Assembly (NCBI GenBank): GCA_963798325.1
Contig: CAWCSS010000002.1
Location: 124,001-188,000 of the forward strand
Length of the DNA stretch: 64,000 bases
Source of the DNA: Solirubrobacter sp963798325
GTDB lineage: Bacteria > Actinomycetota > Thermoleophilia > Solirubrobacterales > Solirubrobacteraceae
Direction: 5' to 3'
The stretch's first letter is position 1. Every line of letters begins with the position of its first letter. The notes beneath the pieces were generated by a model. It was not told the origin of the DNA. It worked only from the letters and a program-made list of their open reading frames with translations, and did not search any database. This document shows, in pieces, positions 43,152 through 49,933 of the stretch. Both the position numbers and the translations under genes were made by a program.

Positions 43152-43463
43152 ATGGCCGAAGCCGAGCAGCCAGAACGCCTACAGGGTGGCCGTGAGGTCA
43201 CGGCCGACGATGTGCGCCAGCTCGTCGCGTCGGCCACGCCCCACTTCGCCTACCAGATCCGCAACCGGATCAAGAAGCTGGTCGCGGGCCTGCCCGTCGA
43301 TCACCCGGTGCGCGTGTACGCGAGCGCCGAGATCGCCAAGCTCGAGCAACTCGGCTTCACCGGCGAGGTCCGCGGGACCCCGGAGCAGCCCGGCATGGGC
43401 GCCCTGGCGTCCGTCAGCGAGCACGAGCAGCCGCGCCGGGTGCCCGGAGCGACCCGCGGTTGA
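43152..43463 (+). CDS. hypothetical protein, 103 residues
   Basis: ATG 43152 lies nine bases after the lipoprotein stop, so the genes are probably co-transcribed. The middle is a helical region, VTADDVRQLVASATPHFAYQIRNRIKKLVAGLPVDHPVRVYASAEI, rich in basic residues and possibly nucleic-acid binding. It has no signal peptide or membrane helix. I recognise no family, but the regular codon use supports a real gene. Confidence 0.68.
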   Translation: MAEAEQPERLQGGREVTADDVRQLVASATPHFAYQIRNRIKKLVAGLPVDHPVRVYASAEIAKLEQLGFTGEVRGTPEQPGMGALASVSEHEQPRRVPGATRG

Positions 43464-43730
43464 ATGACCTGCTCGTTCTCGCTCTCAGGGCGAGTTCGGG
43501 CCGCCACAGTGACGCTGCGCGAAACGTCGTCCTGACGATCCTGCTGCTGCAGCTGCTCGGGAGCGCGGGCCACGATGGCCCGCCGCATCCGTCCTGGCGC
43601 CCGCCGCGCTCCGGTGTGGGACCGCGGCCGCGTCACGCGCACCGCTCGTCGGTCACCGGCCGCCGTCCGCGCGGGTAGGTCGTCCGCGCGCGCCGGCCCG
43701 CGGCGCGTTCGAGTGGCGTGCTGGATTCAG

Positions 43731-43801
43731 TGAGTTGCGTGATGCCACGTAACGAGGCTTTCGGTATCCGAAAGCCTCGTTACGTTGCTTGACGCAACTC
43801 A
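43731..43801. repeat. 71-base two-tier palindrome
   Basis: Inner arms CGTAACGAGGCTTTCGG (43748-43764) and its exact complement (43768-43784) enclose a TAT loop: 17 perfect pairs. Outer arms TGAGTTGCGT (43731-43740) and ACGCAACTCA (43792-43801) form 10 more pairs, separated from the inner stem by seven unpaired bases on each side. Much stronger and more symmetric than a normal terminator; AT-richer than its surroundings. Confidence 0.85.
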
Positions 43802-43874
43802 ACGCCGGTGTGACGCTTGCGCGCGGACCCGTCTCACGGGCGATCGGGCCGCCGAAGCCGTCCACCCGGCTGGC

Positions 43875-43880
43875 TAGCGT
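43875..43880 (+). promoter_or_regulatory. -10 hexamer TAGCGT, leaderless promoter of xseA
   Basis: TAGCGT ends ten bases before ATG 43891 and supports this start over an upstream in-frame one at 43789, which would lie inside the palindrome. Confidence 0.45.
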
Positions 43881-43890
43881 CCCCCTGAGC

Positions 43891-45499
43891 ATGGAAGGCA
43901 TCCCCGGCTCGACCTTGACCGGCCCGTTCAGCGTCGGCCAGTACGCGTCCGCGCTGCGCGACCGCCTGCGCGGGTTCACCAAGGTGCAGGTGTTCGGCGA
44001 GGTCTTCGGGTTCAAGGCCGGGCGGGCGAAGGTGTGGTTCGAGTTGCGCGACGCCGCGGGGGCGCTGCCGTGCTCGATGTGGCGTGAGGACTTCGACAAG
44101 CTGCGCCTCGGGCCGCTGGCCGACGGGGCGCAGGTGGTCGTGGCGGGCGGGTGTGACTACTACCCGGGCTCGCGTACGGCGTCGCCCTCGTTTTCCTTCT
44201 CGGTCACGCGACTGCGGGTCGCGGGCGAGGGCGATCTCCTCGCCCAGCTCGAGCAGCTTCGGCGCAAGCTCGACGCCGAGGGGCTGTTCGAGCCGCAGAA
44301 GGCGCTCGCGCGCCCGACCCTGCCGAAAGTCATCGGCGTCGTCACCGGGCAGTCCGGAAAGGCCCGTGACGACGTGCTGGCGGGCCTGCGGCGCCGCGGG
44401 TGGGCCGGAAGGCTGGTCTGGGCCTTCGCGCCCGTCCAGGACCGCCACGCGGCCCCTGCGGTGCGCCGTGCGCTCCAGGACCTCGCGGCGTGCGAGGAGG
44501 TCGAGGTGATCATCGTCGCCCGCGGCGGCGGGTCGCTGGCCGATCTGTTCGCGTTCTGCGACGAGACCCTGTGCCGGACCGTCGCGCTGCTGCGCACGCC
44601 GGTGATCTCCAGCGTCGGCCACCACACGGACCGCACGCTGCTCGACGACGTGGCCGCCGTGGCCTGCTCGACGCCGACCCACGCGGCCGAGACGGCGGTG
44701 CCGATCGACTGCGCGAGCGCTCGTCGCGCCCTGGCCGCGAGCGCCGCCCGGCTGGAGCGCCAGGGCCGCCGCGCCGTCCTGGAGCGGGCGCGCACGCTGG
44801 CACGGCTGAGTCGCGCCCCCGGCCATCACGTCGCCCGCCATCGCACCCGCCTGCACCAGCAGCTGCGCGAGCTGCGCGCCGCCACCCGCCGCGCGATCGT
44901 CGAGGGCGAGAAGACCACCGGTCGCCGCGCGGCGCAGCTCGCGCGCAAGTCGGCCGCGGCCGGCGCCGCGGCTGACCGCTCCACCCGCCGCGCGCTCGCG
45001 GACGCCGCGACGCTGGACCGCGCGGCCGCCGCCGCCCTGGAGCGCCGCCGCCGCGACCTGGAGCGCTGGAGCGCCACGCTCGCCGCCCACGACCCGCAGC
45101 GCACGCTGGAGCGCGGCTACGCGCTGATCGAGGACCCCGCGGGCGAACCGATCACGAGCGCCGCGGCCGCGCGCGAGCAGCCCGCGCTGACGATCCGCCT
45201 GCACGACGGCCGCGTCGGCGTGCTCGCCGCGGGCGTGACGCCGGGCGCCGTGGCCGCGCCGCAGGCGACGCCGCGCCACACGACGCCGCGCCACCCGCTG
45301 TGGCCGCCCCGCAGGGCGCAGCGCCGCACGAGACGCCGCCCCGCACGACGCCGCGCCGCCCGACGACGCCGCCCCGCACGACGACGCGCCGCCCGCGGAC
45401 GCCGCGACGCCGCGCAGCGCCGCGCCGCAGGACGACGCCGCGCCACACGACGCCGCGCCACCCGCGGACGCCGTGCCCGACGGGCCGCGACTCTTCTAG
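43891..45499 (+). CDS. xseA: exodeoxyribonuclease VII large subunit
   Basis: About 535 residues. An N-terminal OB fold (TKVQVFGEVFGFKAGRAKVWFELRD) is followed by the catalytic domain: IGVVTGQSGKARDDVL, VEVIIVARGGGSLADLFAFCDE, TPVISSVGHHTDRTLLDDVA and STPTHAAE, then a long coiled coil and the conserved end DPQRTLERGYALI. The C-terminal tail is unusual: Asp-Ala-Ala-Pro-His repeats ending DGPRLF at a TAG (45497-45499), readable only if a missing base near 45265 and other shifts are corrected. A 32-bp perfect direct repeat (45267-45298 and 45434-45465) encodes part of it. It faces the HD-GYP gene tail-to-tail. Confidence 0.9.
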
Positions 45500-46615
45500 C
45501 TACGCGACCGCGGTCTCGCCGGTCATGTCCGCGACGAGCTCCTCGATCGTGCCGGAGGCGGACTTCAGGCGCACGGTCGGAGAGTCGGGGTCGGCGATGT
45601 CGACGCTCGAGACGACGCCGAGGCGGCCGTCGGGCAGCTCGATCTCGTGGCCGACGGGGTAGGGCATGACGACGGCGCGGAAGTGGCGGACGACGTTCGG
45701 GCAGAACTGGCTGCCGGAGCCTTGGCGGATCACGCGTACGCCGACGTGCGGCGGGGCGGCGTCCTTGTAGACGCGCTCGGAGGTCACGGCGTCGTAGACG
45801 TCGGCCACCGCGGCGATCCGCGGGAACTCCTGGATCTGATGGCCGGTCAGGGACTGCGGGTAGCCGGAGCCGTCCATGCGCTCGTGGTGGTCGCGGACGA
45901 CGCTCAGCGACAGCGGCGACATGTCGGCCGGGCGCAGCAGCTCGACGCCGGCGTCCGGGTGGACCTTCATCAGCCCGAACTCCTCGCTGGTCAGCCGGCC
46001 GGGCTTGTTGAGGACCTCGGGCGGGATCGCGAGCTTGCCGACGTCGTGCACCAGCAGCCCGAGCCCGAGCTTGCGCATGCGGTCGTCGACGCGGTCCACG
46101 CGGCGGCGGCCGCGGAAGTCGGTCCAGCCGTCGGTGCGCCAGGCGCGGCGGGCGATCAGCAGTCCGATCATCGTCACCTGGACGCTGTGGCGGTGCGTGT
46201 AGTCGTCGAAGGCGCCGAGATCGTCGAGGGCCATCGCGGCCTCGGGGCAGTTGAGCAGGTCCTCGACCATCGCGTTGGCGACGTCGGAGAGGGACTCCAC
46301 GACGGCGTGCGGCATGCCGGAGCCGCTGCGCAGCGCCCCGTTGGCCGCGCTGATGGCCTGCGCCGTGACACGGTGGACCTTGGCCCGCGTCTCGGGCGTC
46401 AGCGGCTCTGACACGTCGATGTCGGCGCCGAGGTCATCCTCGATCCAGACCGATCCGACCCCGGCCTTGGGCAGCAGGGTCGCGTAGTGCGCGGACAGCT
46501 TGACGCCGGCCCGCAGCAGCGGCGCGGTGCCGGGAGGGCCGTTGACGACGTCTCGCGCCAATTCGAGGCCGTCGCGAATCTTTCGCGTTGGGATCAGCCG
46601 CACGAACACATTCAT
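45500..46615 (-). CDS. HD-GYP domain phosphodiesterase
   Basis: 371 residues. The N-terminal region (to about 130) resembles the DUF3391-type head of HD-GYP proteins (LAEDVVNGPPGTAPLLRAGV-like). The catalytic domain has HRHSVQVTMIG, LLVHDVGKLAIPPEVLNKPG and the second motif VVRDHHERMDGSGYPQSLTG, with YDAVTSERVYK. The metal-binding HD pair and GYP motif are intact, so c-di-GMP hydrolysis is plausible. A KOW/SH3-like tail ends it (VGHEIELPDGRLGVVSSV). It is inserted between xseA and xseB on the opposite strand. Confidence 0.9.
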   Translation of the reverse strand: MNVFVRLIPTRKIRDGLELARDVVNGPPGTAPLLRAGVKLSAHYATLLPKAGVGSVWIEDDLGADIDVSEPLTPETRAKVHRVTAQAISAANGALRSGSGMPHAVVESLSDVANAMVEDLLNCPEAAMALDDLGAFDDYTHRHSVQVTMIGLLIARRAWRTDGWTDFRGRRRVDRVDDRMRKLGLGLLVHDVGKLAIPPEVLNKPGRLTSEEFGLMKVHPDAGVELLRPADMSPLSLSVVRDHHERMDGSGYPQSLTGHQIQEFPRIAAVADVYDAVTSERVYKDAAPPHVGVRVIRQGSGSQFCPNVVRHFRAVVMPYPVGHEIELPDGRLGVVSSVDIADPDSPTVRLKSASGTIEELVADMTGETAVA

Positions 46616-46700
46616 CGGCCTGACAGCCCGTCGACTTGACTGCGCGATGGCCGCGCCACCAACGCGTGCAACGTATGAACAAGCCTTCCGACCCTCCCGG

Positions 46701-46706
46701 TAGCCT
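46701..46706 (+). promoter_or_regulatory. -10 hexamer TAGCCT, leaderless promoter of xseB
   Basis: TAGCCT ends nine bases before ATG 46716, giving xseB its own promoter. Confidence 0.5.
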
Positions 46707-46715
46707 CAGCGGACG

Positions 46716-46937
46716 ATGGCCGTCGAAGAAACGCTGACCTACGAAACCGCCTGCACCCGCCTCGAGGCGATCATCGCCCGCCTCGATTCCGGGGAGTCCG
46801 GCCTGCGCGAAACGCTGGATCTCTGCCGCGAAGGCCGGGGGCTCGTGGAGTTCTGCGCGGCCGAACTGGAGGCCGTCGGCCAGGGCCTGGAGGAGCTGCG
46901 CCTCGACGAGCTCGTGGCCCGGCTCGAGGCGAATTAG
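46716..46937 (+). CDS. xseB: exodeoxyribonuclease VII small subunit
   Basis: 73 residues, the usual length. LTYETACTRLEAIIARLDSGESGLRETLDLCREGRGLVEFCAAEL is the conserved two-helix XseB core. Several copies pack on each XseA coiled coil. Most bacteria encode it right behind xseA; here the HD-GYP gene intervenes on the other strand, and xseB has its own promoter. Confidence 0.93.
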   Translation: MAVEETLTYETACTRLEAIIARLDSGESGLRETLDLCREGRGLVEFCAAELEAVGQGLEELRLDELVARLEAN

Positions 46938-46948
46938 GGCGGCGGGCG

Positions 46949-47896
46949 TTAGACGCGGACGACGGTCCGGCCCTGGATCTCGCCCTTCAGGATCGCGGTC
47001 AGCACGTCGTCGAGGTCCTCTAGACCCACCTCACGTGCGATCGCGTCCTCCAGGTGCGGCGGGCGCAGATCGTCGGCGAGCCGCCGCCACGTCTCCCGGC
47101 GGTCCTCGATCGGCGTCTGGACCGAATCCACCCCGAGCAGCGACACGCCGCGCAGGATGAACGGGAGCACGGTCAGCGGCAGCTTCACGCCGCCGGTGTT
47201 GCCGCACGCCGCGACCGGCGCGCCGTAGCGCAGGGAGCGGATCACGCCCGCGAGCACCTCGCCGCCCACGCAGTCCACCGCGCCCGCCCAGCGCGTCTTC
47301 TCCATCGGCCGGCCGGCGTCGCCCGCCGCGGCCTCGCGCGAGATCACCTCGGTCGCGCCGAGCGCCTTCAGCCACTCCGGGTCCTTGCCCGAGGAGGCGA
47401 CGACCTCGTAGCCGCGCGCGGCGAGGATGTCGACCGCGGTCGAGCCGACCCCGCCGCTCGCGCCGGTGACCAGCACCGGCCCGTCGTCGGGGGCGAGTCC
47501 CGCGGCCTCCAACGCGATCACGCAGCGCGCCGCGGTGTAGCCGGCGGTGCCGATCGCCATCGCCTGGCGGCCGGTGAGCCCGTCCGGCAGCGGCACGAGC
47601 CAGTCCGTCGGCACCCGCGCGTACTCGGCGTAGCCGCCGTGGTGGGAGACACCGAGGTCGTAGCCGTGCGCCAGCACCTCGGAGCCGTCCTCCAGCGTGC
47701 CGGCCAGGTCGATCCCCGCGATCAGCGGCGAGATCCGCGCCACCTGTCCCTTCGCGATCGTCGCCAGCGCGTCCTTGTAGTTCACGCTCGACCACTCGAC
47801 GTGGACGAGCTCGCCGTCGCCGCCAGGGGTCTCGAAGTCTTCGCGCAGACCGCGCGCGACCTCGTCGTCGTTCTTCTCCGCCACGAACGCCCGCAT
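46949..47896 (-). CDS. YhdH/YhfP-family (acryloyl-CoA reductase-like) MDR oxidoreductase
   Basis: 315 residues, medium-chain dehydrogenase/reductase without zinc ligands. It has HVEWSSVNYKDALATIAKGQVARISPLIAGIDLAG, the NADPH-binding LVTGASGGVGSTAVDILAARGYEVVASSG and the end GRTVVRV. The SVNYKDAL block is specific to the YhdH/AcuI subgroup, which reduces acryloyl-CoA or other small enones. The substrate here is unproven. It follows the FHA gene (47947) on the same strand with a 50-base gap. Confidence 0.88.
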   Translation of the reverse strand: MRAFVAEKNDDEVARGLREDFETPGGDGELVHVEWSSVNYKDALATIAKGQVARISPLIAGIDLAGTLEDGSEVLAHGYDLGVSHHGGYAEYARVPTDWLVPLPDGLTGRQAMAIGTAGYTAARCVIALEAAGLAPDDGPVLVTGASGGVGSTAVDILAARGYEVVASSGKDPEWLKALGATEVISREAAAGDAGRPMEKTRWAGAVDCVGGEVLAGVIRSLRYGAPVAACGNTGGVKLPLTVLPFILRGVSLLGVDSVQTPIEDRRETWRRLADDLRPPHLEDAIAREVGLEDLDDVLTAILKGEIQGRTVVRV

Positions 47897-47946
47897 ATGC
47901 CCCCCAGTTTAAGGTCGGACGATCGGGGTCTGCGCCGGCTTCGGAC

Positions 47947-48639
47947 TCAGCCCTGTGTGCCGCCTTCGTCCGCTCCGACCAGCCCGCTTCGGACGGCGAG
48001 TAAAGCGACCTCGGCGCGCCGCTCCGGCCGCGGCATGTCCTCCAGGCCGAACAGGCGGGCGAGCAGGTCCAGCTCCTGCGTGACGATCTCGACCTCGATC
48101 CCCGTGTCCTCGGAGACCTCGAGATCGGAGGACGGGTTGAAGCCGTCGCCATCGGCGAACAGCGGCTTGCAGAGCGCGCGCAGGATGCGCTGCTGCTGCT
48201 CGGAGAAGCGCGGCGTGGCCGAGAGCTCGGCCTCCACCATCGTCGGGCCCGGGCCGTGCAGGCCGGGCTGGTGGAAGCCCATGATCGTCCGGCCGACCTT
48301 CACGAGGTCGCCGTCGGCGAGGCGCCGGCGGCCGGCGAGGCGCAGCCCGTTGACCCACGTGCCGTTCTGGGAGAGCCCGTCGTCGCAGATCGTCCACTCG
48401 CCGGCGCGGTAGGAGAGCTCGGCGTGCAGCCGCGAGGCCTCCGGATCCCACGGGAGCGAGATGTCGGCTTCGTAACGCCGGCCGACGGTGATCGAATCAG
48501 CCGGACCCTCGAGACGGAAGATCCGCTGACGGCCATCACCGTCGCGGAAGACGAAGAACGGCTGTCCGCGGTCCAGCGCGGCCTGGCGCTCGTCCTGTTC
48601 CTCCGGGGTCCTGCTTCCAAGCGTCAAAGGTGACTCCAT
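47947..48639 (-). CDS. FHA-domain protein with C-terminal helical domain
   Basis: 230 residues. The FHA domain (about 25-115) has DSITVGRRYEADISLPWDPEASRLHAEL with Arg, Ser and His of the phosphopeptide site, then DGLSQNGTWVNGLRLAGRR. The C-terminal 100 residues (RFSEQQQRILRALCKPLFADGDGF ... ELDLLARLFGLEDMPRPERRAEVALLAVRSGL) look like a helical, possibly winged-helix, module seen behind FHA in actinobacterial regulators. ATG 48639 is supported by TAGGGT 11 bases upstream. The 96-base divergent gap to the dehydrogenase gene carries that gene's operator. Confidence 0.85.
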   Translation of the reverse strand: MESPLTLGSRTPEEQDERQAALDRGQPFFVFRDGDGRQRIFRLEGPADSITVGRRYEADISLPWDPEASRLHAELSYRAGEWTICDDGLSQNGTWVNGLRLAGRRRLADGDLVKVGRTIMGFHQPGLHGPGPTMVEAELSATPRFSEQQQRILRALCKPLFADGDGFNPSSDLEVSEDTGIEVEIVTQELDLLARLFGLEDMPRPERRAEVALLAVRSGLVGADEGGTQG

Positions 48640-48650
48640 AAGCCGTTCGG

Positions 48651-48656
48651 ACCCTA
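48651..48656 (-). promoter_or_regulatory. -10 hexamer TAGGGT, leaderless promoter of the FHA gene
   Basis: On the minus strand TAGGGT is followed by 11 bases and ATG 48639. Confidence 0.4.
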
Positions 48657-48689
48657 CGCCGGACTCGCCCTTAGGGCAAGTCAGGGCAT

Positions 48690-48716
48690 TAGACTGGGTG
48701 TTGACTGGCTGGTCAA
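48690..48716 (+). promoter_or_regulatory. promoter (TAGACT) with palindromic operator TTGAC-N6-GTCAA
   Basis: TAGACT (48690-48695) predicts a start near 48702. The palindrome TTGACTGGCTGGTCAA (48701-48716) lies exactly at that start, a classical repressor position. GTG 48736 then has a CAGGAGGCAG ribosome-binding site. A TetR-type acyl-CoA-responsive repressor is plausible; none is encoded adjacent. Confidence 0.5.
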
Positions 48717-48735
48717 TCAACAGGAGGCAGTCACC

Positions 48736-49527
48736 GTGTCGGAGCGTCTGGCAATCGCGGGTTCCGGAGCCATCGCATGCGGACTGGCGGCCATCGCCGC
48801 CACGCGCGGCGAGGTAACCGTATTCGCGCGCTCCGAGGCCTCCTGCGAGAAGGCGGACGCCAAGGTGCACTCGATCTGCGAGCGGCTCGGCGCGTCGGTC
48901 AACGGCAACGTGCACGTCAGCCGCGACCCGTCCGTCCTACGCGACGCGACCTTCGTGGTCGAGGCGATCGTCGAGGACCCGGACGCCAAGGCCGAGATCT
49001 GGCGGCGCCTGTCCGAGTACCTGCCGGCCGACGCCGTGCTGGCCACGACCACGTCCTCGCTGCCGATCGGCGGGCTGGCCACGGCCAGCGGTCATCCGGA
49101 GCGCTTCGTCGGCCTGCACGTCTTCAACCCGGTCCCGAAGATGGACCTGGTCGAGCTCGCGTTCCCGCCCGAGGCCACCGCCGAGACCAGACAGCGCGCC
49201 CACGCGCTGTGCGAGGCGCTGGGCAAGACCGCGGTCGAGGTTCCGGACACGCCCGGCTTCGTCGTCAACCGGCTGCTGTTCCCGTTCCTCTTCGAGGCCG
49301 TCCGGCTGATGGAGCGCACGGGATTGGACGCCGCCGCCGTCGATACGTGCATGCAACTCGGCGCCGGCCACCCGATGGGCCCACTCGCGCTGCTGGACCT
49401 CGTCGGCCTCGACGTCAGCGCCGCGATCGGCCACACGATCAATGTTGAGATTCCTCCGAAGATCGACGAGTTGATCGCCGAGGGAGCGCTCGGACGCAAG
49501 GCGGGGCGCGGATTCCACACGTATTGA
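48736..49527 (+). CDS. 3-hydroxyacyl-CoA (3-hydroxybutyryl-CoA) dehydrogenase
   Basis: 263 residues. The NAD-binding start is RLAIAGSGAIACGLAAIAA, with GxGxxxxG retained though the usual GxMG is altered to IACG. ATFVVEAIVEDPDAKAEIW and TTTSSLPIGGLA follow, then the catalytic HVFNPVPKMDLVEL and TPGFVVNRLLFPFLFEAVRLM. It oxidises 3-hydroxyacyl-CoA in beta-oxidation or makes 3-hydroxybutyryl-CoA. At the usual single-domain length it lacks a fused hydratase. GTG 48736 follows a good ribosome-binding site, and the promoter carries a palindromic operator. Several aminoacid and fatty-acid degradation regulons use such sites. Confidence 0.9.
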   Translation: MSERLAIAGSGAIACGLAAIAATRGEVTVFARSEASCEKADAKVHSICERLGASVNGNVHVSRDPSVLRDATFVVEAIVEDPDAKAEIWRRLSEYLPADAVLATTTSSLPIGGLATASGHPERFVGLHVFNPVPKMDLVELAFPPEATAETRQRAHALCEALGKTAVEVPDTPGFVVNRLLFPFLFEAVRLMERTGLDAAAVDTCMQLGAGHPMGPLALLDLVGLDVSAAIGHTINVEIPPKIDELIAEGALGRKAGRGFHTY

Positions 49528-49556
49528 TTTACATCGGGGGAATGTTTAGCTAGGAT
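49528..49556 (+). promoter_or_regulatory. promoter TTTACA-N17-TAGGAT of a candidate ncRNA
   Basis: TTTACA (49528-49533) and TAGGAT (49551-49556) are separated by 17 bases, immediately behind the dehydrogenase stop. No annotated gene lies downstream on the plus strand, so transcription starting near 49563 would produce the structured segment described next. Confidence 0.55.
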
Positions 49557-49562
49557 TGAGAA

Positions 49563-49804
49563 CGCGTTGGGAGCATGTCTTTCGCGACGATCTTCTCATC
49601 GCACCCCTCCTCCAGAACCATTTGCGGCCGCCTCGCTCCCCTGAGGCGGCCGCGAGTGTTTAACGGGCGCCCGCCGCGACCCCGCCGGTGACGAGACGCG
49701 CGTTCGTCACGGCCCCGGGGGGCGAACTCCGCCCGCCGCCGGCCGGCGACAAAGAGGCCGTTAAACACGTTGCGCCCGGTGCTCGCTCCCCTGAGCCCGG
49801 GCGC
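49563..49804 (+). ncRNA. candidate structured RNA with paired hairpins sharing a GCTCCCCT loop
   Basis: The 406-base gap 49528-49933 has no convincing gene. Hairpin A (49624-49653, 11 pairs) and hairpin B (49772-49804, 12 pairs with a one-base bulge) both present the same loop, CTC-GCTCCCCT-GAG. Between them, GTGTTTAACGG (49656-49666) and CCGTTAAACAC (49758-49768) form an 11-base inverted repeat enclosing two more stems (GTGACGA/TCGTCAC; GGGCG/CGCCC). A CCCTCCTCC tract lies at 49604-49612. C-rich loops recall the actinobacterial 6C RNA. An overlapping 38-codon frame starts at 49575 (MSFATIFSSHPSS), so a peptide cannot be excluded. Confidence 0.5.
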
Positions 49805-49933
49805 TTCGTGCTTACTCGGTCGATCCTCCCCAGGATCTCCCTCTCTCTCCTCCTCAACCGCCGGAGCGGCAAGTTGGCTGGCGAGAAGGTAGCGCCTAAA
49901 TCGCCAATGTGCAATTCGTCACGCAGTTTCAAT

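Larger units (their letters stand above)
43464..43890. other. intergenic stretch with a long palindrome; no convincing gene
   Basis: 427 bases between the small gene at 43152 and xseA. A 72-codon frame at 43460 overlaps the previous stop but has unlikely composition and no ribosome-binding site. The notable content is the palindrome at 43731-43801 and the xseA promoter. Confidence 0.7.

Noticed and set aside
43460..43678. 72-codon plus-strand frame after the 43152 gene
   Set aside because: No ribosome-binding site or TANNNT element; the second half is Arg/Pro/His-rich and unlike a real protein.
43731..43801. The 71-base palindrome as an integron attC site
   Set aside because: It lacks the conserved GTTRRRY/RYYYAAC core boxes, the extrahelical bases are symmetrical rather than strand-specific, and no integrase is present.
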